DNA of 64,000 nucleotides from Cephalotus follicularis (Eukaryota; Streptophyta; Magnoliopsida; Oxalidales; Cephalotaceae), in contig BDDD01000269.1 of assembly GCA_001972305.1 (NCBI GenBank), positions 561,408-625,407 on the forward strand, written 5' to 3'. Both the position numbers and the translations under genes were made by a program. The notes beneath the pieces were generated by a model, which was not told the DNA's origin, searched no databases, and saw only the letters and a program-made list of their open reading frames with translations. Positions 1 to 10,842 of the stretch are shown here, piece by piece (within the stretch, counting starts at the first letter, position 1; every line of letters starts with the position of its first letter).

Positions 1-634
1 TAGTTTGGTGATGACTTAATACAACATTCAGAAAATGTGTTCTTCTCGTAAGGTCGCACGTTCCATTTCCTGTATGAAGAGTTATGAGAGTTTGAGAATT
101 TGATTGTGGAGATACTTGTCATGTGGGCGAGTGGGAGCTGGTAGTATATGGGTCGGGTTTGACCCGACCCATGACCCATGAACCACCCACATGAAATGGG
201 TGGGTTCTATCTAACTCCCAGGCAGTTAGATAACTGCCAGGGAGTTATTATCTGTTATTTTAAAACGAGATGTAACTCCTGGTTATATTAGATCTTCCTC
301 TGCAGAACAAAAGAAATATGCTCTCTCCCTTAATCTCTACATAAAAAATTATCTACCTTAACTCTAGAAACATCACCAATCGTTTCTAGGATTTGTGAAC
401 GTGATTTATACGGAGAAACTTTAGTAGTATCTCTTTGGATCAAGAACAAACAATCTCAAAGTAATTGTAAGTTTCCTGTAATTATGTTAGTCATAATTAT
501 GTTTATTTAACAACAGCTACAGTGATTAGTCAAGACAAGTGCATGGTAAGAAATTATATTTCTCCAACTTATCTTGTGTTATATGAATAAGGTAAGGGAA
601 CTGATGTTTTGAGGTTTGTTATTGTACATTATAT

Positions 635-852
635 GACCTGCCGGCTTGTGGCAGTGCGAGAATATAAATGTGTGTTGATGTACTGGACCTGCCGGCATGT
701 GGCAGTGCATCATTTGATCGATGTATGATATTATTGGATATGATCAGACCCATCTTTTGAGGTCTTGACATGACTATCCTTTGCATGCGTGTGATATTAT
801 TGGATATGATCAAACCCATCATTGAGGGTATTGAAAGGATTGTCCTTTGCAT
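635..852. repeat. Two short tandem duplications
   Basis: GACCTGCCGGC followed by a TGTGGCAGTGC-type tail occurs at 635 and again at 685. A unit of about 64 bp containing GATATTATTGGATATGATCA and ending near TCCTTTGCATGC occurs at 727-790 and again at 791-852, with several substitutions between the copies. I read this as tandem duplication inside an LTR. Confidence 0.75.
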
Positions 853-947
853 GCAAACGATATATTTGGATTTAATTGAAATGTTGTCTGGTGTGGGCGG
901 AGCCCCCAGCATATCGATTGTGATGAGATATGAGGGTTAAACCCCAA

Positions 948-1236
948 AACATATAAACTGTAGTTTATCAGTTAGCATGGAGTCCGATAAACGAATACTT
1001 CATGCCGAAATTTCGGGAAATCTTAAGAGTTTGATTTTAATGGATTCATCACTTGAGGTTCTAGAATGATATAATTCTATTGAATTGTGGTTTAATGAGG
1101 GTTGAGCCAATTTGTAAATTGCTGATTCCTCTTTCGGGAGTGTGAATATATAAACTGTGTTTTCTTTACAGGGGGCATAGTCCTGTAAACGAATACTTCA
1201 TGCCCAATTTTCGGGAGATTATAAGAGTTGAAATGT
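948..1236. repeat. Duplicated LTR module with CATAGTCC core
   Basis: Copy 1 (948-1040) and copy 2 (1145-1236) both read: ATATAAACTG, a GGAGTCC or GGCATAGTCC core, AAACGAATACTTCATGCC, a TTCGGGA block, then AAGAGTT. A third, diverged copy sits at 20952-21040 in the solo LTR. The core GGGCATAGTCC and the later ATGCCC can pair partly, so a stem is possible. The role is unknown. Confidence 0.75.
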
Positions 1237-1551
1237 ATTCAACTGATTATTCCGCTGATAGGATGTGATTGTTTAAAGTTCTAGCTTATAGCACTTTTGA
1301 GTATGATTGATATATGATTGTTTGAATTGGACGGAACTATGTTGAATATACCAGTATAGGATCCTTATTGTTGGGAGATTGAAAGTGATTAACTGAATAA
1401 GTGCTAATTGGAGTTATTTGGAGTTGCGGAATAATAATTGGTGATATGATGGGTTCTTGGAGACCTAGTGATATGGATATAGTATGGTTACAGATTGAAC
1501 GAATACAGGTTGTACGGTCTGACCAGTATCCATGTAAACTTTAAAGCCACA

Positions 1552-1617
1552 GGACACTTGGCTATGTCCGCGAGAGACACGTGCCATTCTTGGTATAAAC
1601 TATTTTTTCCCATATCA
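1552..1617 (-). mobile_element. Terminal LTR remnant, Tat-type gypsy
   Basis: This 66-bp piece matches, in reverse complement, the first bases of the LTR that starts at 52922: TGATATG, an A-rich run, a TATACCAAGAA block, a CACGTG (here at 1578-1583), a GCGGACATAGCC-like block and AAGTGTC. It ends exactly at the LTR terminus CATATCA. Nothing else of that element is visible beside it, so it is a truncated remnant. Confidence 0.7.
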
Positions 1618-2940
1618 TTTATAAACATACAAGAGCATAATTAAACAATTTTTAAACCACAATTTAATGTGACGAAGGAGCTTTACAAAAATTTATAAAG
1701 ACATCAGATAAAATGAGTTGATGAATTGACCTAAATTGACAAGATAACTACGAACCCACACTTAAAACCCACTCCGTGCTAATAATAATAATAAAAAAAA
1801 AAAAAAAGCGTACTCTGATTCTCACTACACAAGGCCAAAAGAAATAATTGGAGCTCACATTTGAACTGTCCACATTCCAAACCCTTTTTTTTAATCTCCC
1901 GTTCACCCCAACAATATCAAAACCGAAATTCATCAATTGCATAATATCATAAAATCAAACAAATAAAATTTAAGAGAAAAAAACATTAATGCGTGTATAT
2001 AAATTGGATAAACAAAAAGAATAATCAACCAACTTATCTTCTAGATTACAACACTCATAAAAAAAACCACCAAATATAGCTATCGAATAGAAAACCCAAT
2101 ATTATGAACATCATTTTTCTCCATTCCTAATCATGCTAATAAAAAAGAACACAAGACATATATATATTAAAATCTAACATAAAATTGAAAAGAAAAACAA
2201 ACCTGGAGATAATAACAAATGGAGTATGAGAAAAAGGGGTAGATAAACGAGGAAACCATTGTTGCCCAACCAGGGAGAGACAGCATCAAAAAATTTTAGA
2301 GAATGAGAGGGATTCTTTTTTCTATTTTTGATGTTTAATCCTTATTAAACCACATCATTGAAGTGTAAATATTGACAAGCAAAATCCTTATTAAACCACA
2401 TCGTTTAGAGCAGCGGCCCTTGACCCATACTCTATGACCTTCGCCTCAGCTTGACTATATGCAAGATTTGTTTAGTCTCTTTCTAAAGGTTTCTAGACTT
2501 GAACCTTCAATGAATAAAGTTTAATGATGTCACGAGACAATAAAACAAGGCACCTCAAACAGTACATGACACCATGAGAACTTAGACCAAACAGAACGCT
2601 TATCCTAGACATAATTTTCTTCTTTTATACGCCTGTGGATTATCACTTTAGAATCAGGCAAGATTGGGGCCTCATGCTCCTCCAAAAAAAAAAAAAGGTT
2701 CCTCTTTCACAAGAGTATTTAAAGCCCGCATTGACGCATCATCGACTCGAGTTGAGACGGATCCAAAGGGGGCACACAGGGTCCTGACCTCTCTCAATTT
2801 TTTTTTTAAATTTTTACTCATAAAAAAATTAAAAAAAAAATTTATATAGAATTATTTTTTGACCTTCCATTATTTGAAATTTTTGTTTTGACTCCTCCAA
2901 ACTTTTATGATTGGATCCGTCCATGCTTGTCGAGTTATCC
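1618..2940. other. AT-rich noncoding DNA
   Basis: Nothing coding is supported. There is a short TAA run and A-tract at about 1780-1806, a near-repeat of AATCCTTATTAAACCACATC at about 2338 and 2384, and A/T homopolymers at 2683-2696 and 2800-2850. The open frames here are interrupted by homopolymers and resemble no family I know. Confidence 0.6.
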
Positions 2941-2995
2941 ATCTGATTCCGTGGACACGTGTCCTTGCTATTATAAGCATATTTTTCCTCCATCA
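2941..2995 (-). mobile_element. Second short Tat-LTR end remnant
   Basis: The order GATTCCG, GGACACGTGTCC (CACGTG at 2956-2961), TATAAGCATATTTTTCC and CATCA matches the end of the gypsy LTR at 17530-17584. Only about 50 bp is recognisable, and spacing differs by a few bases. It is probably a relic of the same LTR superfamily in minus orientation. Confidence 0.5.
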
Positions 2996-3166
2996 TGTCT
3001 CAAATACAAATTTGGTCGTGACTCTATTCAATAGGAACATAGAAGTCATTTGTGTATTAAAGTCACAATTATAATTAGCACAATCTATCTGTAATTAAAA
3101 ATTGTGGGCAATAGGAGAATAAGTTGTATATGGTGTCAAATATACAAAATAATACATAAACTTTCC

Positions 3167-3427
3167 TCAAGCAACCAACCCATCTAAACAATCTTGCTTA
3201 TCAATGATATCTTCTGGACGATTGGCCATAGACTCAAGCTAAAACACCGGAAAGGTGAGAATTTGTCCTCCAGCAGCTTTAGTGTTTTTAGTGAATAGAA
3301 GATGACCTGCAATTTTCTCGTCCTCAGGTTGGTATCCGCATTCTTCAAGTTGTTTCAGAACATAGATAATGGCTTCATCTTCTTCATTATCTTTATGAAC
3401 AAACAACAAATACATGTAAAACGTCAA
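3167..3427 (-). pseudogene. Unknown exon-like reading frame with stop
   Basis: Read on the minus strand, this frame is protein-like: an acidic start (NEEDEAIIYVLKQLEECGY), then EDEKIAGHLLFTKN and GGQILTFPVF. A TAG at 3239-3241 interrupts it, and the same frame then continues for 23 codons (SMANRPEDIIDKQD...) to a TGA at 3167-3169. I do not recognise the family. Composition is more even than the AT-rich surroundings, which suggests an old gene fragment. A neighbouring minus-strand frame near 3600-3677 overlaps the MITE end and could be an earlier exon, but I see no convincing splice sites joining them. It could also be chance. Confidence 0.3.
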
Positions 3428-3619
3428 AATCGAAACTTATCATTAAATTGTAAATTCAACAAGTAACCATATATATAATATACATCCATAATACATCCAT
3501 CAATTGTGTGTTGCAAACACGCATCCATACACAATAAATATCTAGATAATCAAATCGCATATAAAAATCAAAATAAATGATATATATATATAAGAGTTGG
3601 GAACCTAACGTAGTGGAAT

Positions 3620-4285
3620 CATCCTCGATCAATGTTGAGTAATCCAGTTTAAGTGCTGGATTACTTAAAAACGACATACTTACATGTTATATTTTACAAA
3701 TCTGACTGTTGGGTTTGATAATCCATACACGTAGATCATATCTACTGATTTTTAAGTCGATTCAATGCTTCTAATTATTTCATTTTCATATAACAATCTA
3801 GACCGTTATAACTACATACGAGGAAAAACTGGCTTAACCATTAAAATTGTTATATGATAATGAAATAGTTAGAGAATTTTAATTATGTTCAAAATTCCGG
3901 ATTTTTAAAATATAACTCGTATGTATGCCGTTTTTAGGTCATCTAACACATGTATATAAGGTGATTCAACATATGTTGAATCAAGCTTAAGTGTTGGATC
4001 ACCTTACATGCTGGATCAGACTTAGGTGCTAGATCACCTAAAAGCGGCATGCTTACGACTTATATTTTACAAATTTGATAATTTATATGTGTAGATCATA
4101 CATATCAATTTTGAAGAGAATTGAAATTCTCTAACTATTTCGTTATCATATAAAAATTTTAATGATTAAGTCAATTTTTCCTCATATCTAGTTATAACGA
4201 TCCAGATTATTATATGAAAATGAAATATTTAGAAATATTCAATCAACTTAAAAATTAATAGATATGATCTATGTATATGTAAGGG
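3620..4285. repeat. Foldback MITE cluster, two head-to-head copies
   Basis: A block reading ACCTAAAAACGGCATAC then GAGTTATATTTTACAAAT-like sequence occurs three times: forward at about 3660-3710, inverted at about 3885-3950, and forward at about 4025-4080. The first two form long inverted arms around an AT-rich centre. The second and third meet at a perfect 20-bp palindrome (3963-3982). Both halves also share a GTTATATGAAAATGAAAT-like segment. A third copy lies at 60403-60640. I see no coding capacity; superfamily and target duplications are not clear. Confidence 0.65.
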
Positions 4286-4286
4286 T

Positions 4287-6049
4287 GGTCATGGTCGAAT
4301 CCCGATGGTAAGTTCTTAATGTTCTAGGCTGATTAACTTGGAGCCTTATAAAAATACAACATATGATACTACAATAAAAGGGTAAGTTGAAATAAAATCA
4401 ATATTTAAATGCAAACTCCAATGTAATTCTAATTCTAATTTCTTCTATTTTTATTTCTAATTTCCAAGTAATCCTACCCATACCTAAATCCTAATCCTAA
4501 TCGTAACAGAAAACAAGATATCCTAGTCCAAATTCTAATTTCAAACTCTAAATATCCTATTTCCTATTTCCTATTTCCTATTTCCTAATTCCTAATCCTA
4601 ATACTAAATGTCAGTTCCTAACCTTTGGGCTCGGTTCACCTGAAAACCGGTAAAAACACAAAACGAACAGAAATGTAAGTTCAAATGAAATACAAAAAAC
4701 TCAATGAAATCAAAATTCAAAGCTCAGTTCCCGACATTCCAGCTCGTTTAACTTGGACTTCTGTAAAACACAAAGACAACATAAAATAAAAATAAAAAAG
4801 GAAATTAAATGAAATGAAAATTAAAATTTAAATTTAAATGGAATTTCAAATTGGTCGAATCCCGATGGTAAGTTCTTGAAGTTCCAGCTTGATTCACCTG
4901 GATCCTTATAAAAACACAGCATATGATACGACAATAAAAGGGTAAGTTGAAATGAAATCAATATTTAAATGCAAACTCCAATGTAATTCTAATACTAATT
5001 TCTTCTATTTTTATTTCTAATTTCCAAGTAATCCTACCAAAACCTAAATCCTAATCCGAATTGTAACAGAAAACAAGATATCCTAGTCTGAATTCTAATT
5101 TCAAACTCTAAATATCATATTTCCTAAATCCTAATCCTAATTCTAAATGTCAGTTCCTAACGTTTCGGCTCGGTTCACCTGAAAACCTGTAAAAACACAA
5201 AACAAATAGAAATGTAAGTTCAAATGAAATTCAAAAAACTCAATGAAATCAAAATTCAATGCTCAGTTCCCGACATTCTGGCTCGGTTAACTTGGACTTC
5301 TGTAAAACACAAAGTCAACATAAGATAAAAATGAAAAAGGAAAAGGAAATTAATGAAATGAAAATTTAAATTCAAATTTAAATGGATTTTCAAATTGGTC
5401 GAATCCCGATGGTAAATTCTTGACGTTCAAGCTTGATTCACCTGGAGCCCTATAAAAACACAACATATGATACGGCAATAAAAGGGTAAGTTGAAATGAA
5501 ATAAATATTTAAATGCAAACTCCAATGTAATTCTAATTCTAATTTCTTCTATTTTTATTTCTAATTTCCAAGTAATCATGCCCATACCTAAATCCTAATC
5601 CTAATCGTAACAGAAAACAAGATATCTTAATTCTGATTTCAAACTCTAAATATCCTATTTCCTAAATCCTAATCCTAATTCTAAATGTCAGTATCAAATT
5701 TCAAACTCTAAATATCCTAATTCCTAAATCATAATCCTAATTATAAATGCCAGTTCCTAACGTTTCGGCTCGGTTCACCTGAAAACCTGTAAAACACAAA
5801 ATAAACAGAAATGTAAGTTCAAATGAAATTCAAAAAACTCAATGAAATCAAAATTCAATGCTCAGTTCCTGACATTCTGGCTCATTTAACCTGGACTTCT
5901 GTAAAACACAACGACAACATAAGATAAAAATAAAAAAGGAAATTAAATGAAATGAAAATTCAAATTCCAATTTAAATGGATTTTCAAAAATTGGTCGAAT
6001 CGCGATGGTAAGTTCTTGACGTTCTAGCCTGAAACACCTGGAGCCTTAT
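4287..6049. repeat. Tandem satellite, block 1 (about 3 monomers)
   Basis: The marker GGTCGAATCCCGATGGTAAG recurs at about 4293, 4855, 5398 and 5995, giving spacings of 562, 543 and 597 bp. Each monomer has three related segments. Each segment opens with a GTTCYYRACRTTYYRGC-type phrase, then a TTCACCTG or TTAACTTGGA phrase, then TAAAACACAA (segment openings: GTTCCTAACG, GTTCCCGACA, GTTCTTGACG). A pyrimidine/AT-rich tail follows, built of CCTAATC and CTAAATATCC words. Minus-strand open frames recur in every copy with frequent stops and are not genes. The array borders the MITE cluster on the left and the gypsy element on the right. Confidence 0.93.
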
Positions 6050-7094
6050 TGTTGATGCAAAAATCCTTCCTCAACAGTACCCCACGTGTAAGGGCTTGAT
6101 TTGTTTAAGAAAACGCTGTTATAATGCTCCGAGGAGAAGGTTAAAGAAGGCTGTTAAAGTTTTTCCTGCACAGAGGAACAAATACGTTGAAGGTCCAGGA
6201 GGTTGTTCTCCTGGGAACACTCCGACGCTCAAGTTAGGCCTATGCACAGTGAAAACAAGGTTCTTTTGAGAGTAAAAATGACTGACCTTTGTTCAGACTG
6301 TTGAACTTGTATTTATAGTATTGGCTTGTAACGGTTTGAGCGTGAAAAGAGGAGATTATAGCTGTCCCTTAGGGAAATGATCGAGGATCTCGGTCATTTC
6401 CCTTGATCTCCGCCAGATATGTCGCTGCTTCCCTTGTTTGTAGTTCGTTATATCACTACTTCCTTATTTAGATAAAGGCAAATCCCAGGAAATCAGGCAG
6501 GTTTTATTCCCTTATCCTATAAACGAAATGGGGGTCCTCTGTCACAGGGTTGCCGAGGAAGTGAGCCATGGCTCTGTTGTCGAGGTGATGGGCCTCATTC
6601 TTCCCCTTTCGCCACTGGGTCCTCTTCTTCAGGTGCTTTCTTTGTGACGTACGCTTAGAACGCCAGGTCCTCTAACATTCATCCGAGGACGAGGTCTTTT
6701 TGGATAGAGCCGAGGAAAAAGTCCTTAGTATCTGTGTAACGGGGGTATGTTCTCTGTCTCATGTCCAATAGACACTTCGGGTAGAGGAGGTCCCCGGCAC
6801 TGGTGCCCTGAAGGAGGTCCTCTGACCTGTACCTTAAGTAAGCTCCTCGGTAGGTGAGGTCCTCTGACCTGTACCCCAAGTAACCTCCTCGGCAGGGGAG
6901 GTCCTCGGCACGGCTGTCTGGTAGTGCGCTCTTGGTCAAGCTAGCTCTCATCGGCCCTGATGTCTCAGCATGGGTTCTTCAGAAAAAAATGGGTCCTCGG
7001 CTGGGGCTCTTGGGAGCTTCAAGACCCTTCTGGTCAACTGGCCGAATCCGTGGAGGACACGTGTCCTTAGTATAAACAGATATTTACCCCATCA
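6050..7094 (-). repeat. 3' LTR of the full-length gypsy
   Basis: It starts TGTTGATGCAAAAATCC and ends TTTACCCCATCA in window orientation, matching 16538-17584 throughout. It contains CACGTG at 6083-6088 and 7058-7063, close to either end. ATTTATA at 6311-6317 is a TATA box read on the minus strand. Confidence 0.95.
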
Positions 7095-7105
7095 TATGCC
7101 CCCCT
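7095..7105 (-). other. Polypurine tract of the gypsy
   Basis: Read on the minus strand this is AGGGGGGCATA, directly abutting the 3' LTR start TGATGGGG. That is the expected place and composition for the plus-strand primer. An almost identical tract, AGGGGGGTATA, precedes the LTR at 59776. Confidence 0.85.
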
Positions 7106-7521
7106 GGTCCTTCTTCTCTGACCTTGATCGGAGGAGGAGGATCAGAGTTGAGAGTCGTGGCTCAGGCAAGGCTCCTCCGCATAACTTCCTGCTAGCTTCT
7201 CCTTGTGCAAATGGGATGAGGTCGAGAGTATTGCTCTTGGCGATCCTCTAACACAAAGCATAGTCTGCCTGAGCCGAAGATTAAAGCCTGCCCTCTGGTC
7301 TGTACCTATTTTTGTTAACCGACCTCGTGTCGTGAGCTGTAATCATTATCATTTAAGTTGCGTATTTAATACGATTCATACGTGGCATTAACTGAGCGTC
7401 TCCCGCCTTTGTCTTTTCGTTTCCCGCGTTTGTCTCTTCATTTCCCGTGTCTGATTTGACGGTCCGTTCCCCAGCTGTTGGATCTGTGTGAGGTGGAGGG
7501 TTAGGATCCGAGTTACAGGCC

Positions 7522-7528
7522 TATAAAA
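7522..7528 (+). promoter_or_regulatory. TATA box of the antisense gene
   Basis: CTATAAAAGG at 7521-7530 is a strong plant TATA box, about 270 bp upstream of the ATG at 7801 and outside the LTR. A candidate donor GTAAGT at 7655 and acceptor AACAG at 7706-7710 suggest a 5'-UTR intron between the box and the ATG. This points to a promoter separate from the LTR. Confidence 0.55.
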
Positions 7529-7800
7529 GGTTTTGTGCTTCTCAAAGCAAACCTTTCACTCCTTGAATCTTCAATACTCACGTTGTTGTTGAGAGCTTCC
7601 TAAGTTTGTTGTGCCTTCAGAAACCCATTTCATCACTTCACATCAAGGTCTTTGGTAAGTTTCTATCATCTCTTTGCTTTCCCAGGTCGTTCTTAGATTT
7701 CTTTTAACAGTTCCTTCTTCTTCGTCTAGTACTTAAGGCTAGTCAAGAGCAATCCAGTGGGTCTTCTTCTGTTTCTCCCCTAAAAGTCGAGCCCTTGGCC

Positions 7801-8757
7801 ATGGTGGTTTCCACCACCAAGAGGCCACTTAGTGTTGAAAGTAGCCTGGGGGCTGCGGTGGGTGACCCTGCTGCACCCATCGCGGAGGCTAATCCTCCTC
7901 CTTCTGAAAATTGTTTCAATGTAAGCACCCTCAGCCGTGCTGAGGTCAAAAATCTCTCTGAGAGGTATAACTTCCCTCGTGGGTTAACCTACAGTCTTCC
8001 TACGGATCCTCGGATGGTTGCCATGAGCCGAGAAGGTCTCTTTGTGATCTTCGAAGGGGCACTCTCTCATGGCCTGAGGGTCCCAATTCCCTCCTTCGCC
8101 ATCTCTATGTTAGTCAACTTTAGTCTCCACCCCTCACTCCTTCAACCTCAGTCCTGGAGCTTTATGATTGGCTTCCTCGTCAAGTGTATAGAGTCCGAAG
8201 TGGACGCGACTGTGAACCTTTTCAAATTGTTCCACGTCCTCTCGGCCACGCCCAAGAAGAGTGGGTATTTTTTCAAATCTCACTCTGGGGTGAAAAAACT
8301 TCTCTTCAACCCAACCAAGTCCATAAAAAATTGGAGGAAGAGGTACTTTCTGATAAAGGACTTCAAAGGATACACTCCCTCTGCCTGGTGCGATTCTCTA
8401 GACACAAAATCTTTGAAGAGGAGGTCTCGTCTGACCTCGGCGGAGAAGGTCGGCTTCAACAAGCTCCTGGCCCTTGAGCCAGAGGATGTGAACTCCACAG
8501 TCCGCGAGGATCGTCTGCTCCAAGCTGGGCTGAGCGTGGTCCTCGGACAAGGATCTCGCTCGGACGGAGCCGCGGAGGACATCGCAGAGGGAGAGGAAGA
8601 TCAAGATAGTCCCTTGCCCCCAGTGTCAGAGGAACACTATATAAAGCCTTCGCCTCCTCCGCTTCTCAGTTTAACATTATTCTCTTCTTTTTATTTGTGC
8701 TCTATTTCTCTGACCTTATTCTTCATGTCTCCTTTCAGCTATGGCTCCTCTCCGTGA
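7801..8757 (+). CDS. Antisense protein 1, Transposase_28-like
   Basis: This frame of about 318 codons runs opposite to gag-pol of its host element, downstream of integrase. The first ATG is at 7801. The middle contains PRGLTYSLPTDP, then LFVIFEGALSHGLRVPIP, a short hydrophobic stretch, SWSFMIGFLVKC and, near residue 180, TKSIKNWRKRYF. This layout matches the plant domain called putative gypsy type transposon (PF04195, Transposase_28), known from Tat-lineage antisense genes. The C-terminus is acidic and then becomes hydrophobic, which looks like read-through into an intron. A weak donor at 8609 would join in frame to the acceptor at 8737-8738 just before the ATG of the next frame. Function is unknown. 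The third Tat-type element carries a damaged relative at 58590-59253. Confidence 0.7.
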   Translation: MVVSTTKRPLSVESSLGAAVGDPAAPIAEANPPPSENCFNVSTLSRAEVKNLSERYNFPRGLTYSLPTDPRMVAMSREGLFVIFEGALSHGLRVPIPSFAISMLVNFSLHPSLLQPQSWSFMIGFLVKCIESEVDATVNLFKLFHVLSATPKKSGYFFKSHSGVKKLLFNPTKSIKNWRKRYFLIKDFKGYTPSAWCDSLDTKSLKRRSRLTSAEKVGFNKLLALEPEDVNSTVREDRLLQAGLSVVLGQGSRSDGAAEDIAEGEEDQDSPLPPVSEEHYIKPSPPPLLSLTLFSSFYLCSISLTLFFMSPFSYGSSP

Positions 8758-9734
8758 CTTCTCAGCCATCCTAAAGGCCACTGATAAGAGGAAGACCCCT
8801 ACTGCAAGTGGACCAAGGCTAAAGGGGAAGACCACCGTAGCTGAGGGGTCTAGGCCACAAACCAAGACTCCTCCACCTGTCAGGATACCTACTGTTGCTG
8901 CCGAGAAGAGGAGGGAGGGAAGCAAAAGGGCTGCAGATGACACCTCCCCTGCTGACGAGCATACTCCTCTGACAAAAAGGAGCAGGAAGGGGAAGGTTGT
9001 TGACGGGACCAAAAAGAGGAAGGAGGTCGAGGACGTCACTGCCCTCGGAGCGAGCTCTCAGGACCCAATAATCATACCTCCAACTCGGGAGGCAGAGGAC
9101 TTGCTGAATGAGTTCGAGGACATGGAATGCTCCAAACTGTGCTTGAATGCTCCTGGGGTCCCCCAGGCAGTCAGTCGTTTGGTCTTCTTCCCCATGGAGA
9201 TGGAGGCAAGGGAGAAATGGTCCAACGAGGAGTTGGTAACCCATTGTCTGCGGAGCAACTTGAGGGTAAACGATCCTTTTCTCGCTTCCTTGATTTTTCT
9301 TGTATGTTGGTTCTTCATAATTACTAACATTTATGCTCCTCTGACAGGCTCTGAACAACACTCAGCTGCTAGTGGACAACTTCTCTGTCGTGGTGTCCAG
9401 GGACAGGGAGCTAAGGGCGAGCATGGCTACGTTGGAGGAAACTGCACGCTCGGCCCAAGCTCAACTGAACGAGGTTCTCAAAGTTCAGGAGTCCTTGGTT
9501 GAGGAGAAGAAGCAAGCAGTTGAGGACCTGGAGGAGGAGCGGGCTGACAGGAAGGAGATGGTGGCCGAGCTGGAGCACACCAAGAAGAGGTGCGAGGAGC
9601 TGGAGGCGAAGCTTATTCGCCAGCAGAGGAAAGATCAGGAGCTGCTGAGGAGGGAGCACCACAAGGCTATGGCAGACTTCAAAGACTCAGAGCAAGAAGA
9701 TCCTCAAGGAGGGAGCACCCTTTGCTGGATTTGA
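8741..9734 (+). CDS. Antisense protein 2, basic and coiled-coil, one intron
   Basis: The ATG at 8741 follows a pyrimidine-rich acceptor (CCTTTCAG). The first exon encodes a Lys/Arg/Pro-rich segment including TKRSRKGKVV, which resembles a nuclear localisation signal. It then has an acidic stretch and the phrase EKWSNEELVTHCLRSNLR. A clean intron follows: GTAAAC at 9266 to ACAG at 9347, 82 bp, phase 0. Splicing opens exon 2 (9348-9734) beginning ALNNTQLLVDNFSVVV and running into a long Glu/Lys/Leu-rich heptad region typical of a coiled coil. The spliced protein would be about 303 residues. The relative at 56902-58228 keeps the same order. It may be the second half of the protein encoded just upstream. 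No enzymatic motif is visible. Confidence 0.65.
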
Positions 9735-10842
9735 AGCTCCTCCTCTGCCTTCTGTTGAGGCCTTCTTCGCTCCTCCACCCCAATATAAAAATCCTCTACC
9801 CGAGCAAGAAGATCCTCCTCAGCCCTAATTTCTTGCTTTCATCTTGTAATAGTCTTTAGTCTCTTTTTTTGTAATCTCCTAAATTTATGAATAAAATAAG
9901 AAGACTTTTTGCATTCTCTGGTTTTGTCTTTGATTTATTTTCTATGTGGTGTGGTTGACCTCTTTTGTATTCTCAGACTTTGTTGTGTGCTTGAGCTTTG
10001 TGTGTATACATGTGCTGATAATTCCCTTAGGGATTTTAACTTAGCCCAAATCATCAAGTCTTCGTAGATGAGACCACTTAAGATTGGCAGTCCTCGTAGG
10101 ACCCTTTACTTCAAAAGTGCTTAAGTAATTTTAGTCTTCACAAATTTTTGTACTCATAGGTTGAGTTCTTGGTCTGCTCGGACAAGTTCCTATGGGTTTA
10201 CCGAGGAGAGTATCGTCTGACCTATTAGGTTTTAGGACAGGTCGGTTGAGCTTGCAGTCCACTTAGGGACACTTGTATTAAAGTTTTCAGTCCGACGTGC
10301 TTGATCGTTGCGAGTTCTCATGGATTCGCCTTTCAAGTCACGACTTTAGGTCTGGTTGGACAAGTTCCTATGGTGCTGCCGACCAGAATGTGCTCTCTGA
10401 GGAGTCTTAGTGCTTCCTTGGAAGTCTTTAGGCATGCTCCTAGGAAAGAGTCTTTGTTGATGAGTATAGGGGGGTTCCTTGGAAGGAAGCTTCTATATGC
10501 TCCTCGGAAGGAGGCTTTTGTCTGCTTCTCAGAAGGAGGCTTTGTAAGTGTATCCTCGAGTGTTTTTTCGGATGTGCATTACCTCAGTCTATTCGAGACC
10601 TCGACTTGTGTTAGTTTTCCTTTTGAGGGTTAGTCTTCATAAGACTTAGGAAACTTTGAATCTCTAGGTGCCCCCTTGGGGGCGTGGTCCGAGATGTATA
10701 AAGTAAAGACTGAGGGAGCTTACCGGTGGCTGTTCAGAGGTTTGAGGACATGAACATTGGACCTCCGGTCCCTTGCAAACTTGGAACTATAATGTTGAAC
10801 ACAAATTTTGAAAAATTCAACTTCATTTAGAACATCTTACAA
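9735..10842. other. Noncoding spacer between antisense genes and integrase
   Basis: This 1.1-kb stretch separates the convergent antisense genes and integrase. It contains AATAAA-like signals near 9889-9899 that would suit the 3' end of the antisense transcript, and several near-repeats of AAGTTCCTATGG and GGAAGGAGGCTT between 10180 and 10540. No supported frame is present; the short plus-strand frame at 10301-10633 has no recognisable domain. Confidence 0.6.

Larger units (their letters stand above)
1..1551. other. LTR-like repetitive noncoding DNA
   Basis: No protein-coding gene is supported here. The stretch looks like decayed LTR-retrotransposon DNA. It holds internal direct duplications (listed separately), a Met/Gly-rich-free AT composition, and a block near 1098-1236 that matches the solo LTR at 20900-21040 in order and wording. 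Positions 150-260 contain short inverted repeats built on GGGTCGGG and AACTCCC. The left end runs off the window, so element borders cannot be set. Confidence 0.5.

Noticed and set aside
1748-1942. Minus-strand frame with FFFFF and IIII runs
   Set aside because: It is generated by A- and TAA-tracts and has no protein-like segment.
4540-4620. CCTAAT/CCTATTT words as interstitial telomere repeat
   Set aside because: The words are irregular and part of the satellite monomer; no run of the CCCTAAA plant telomere unit is present.
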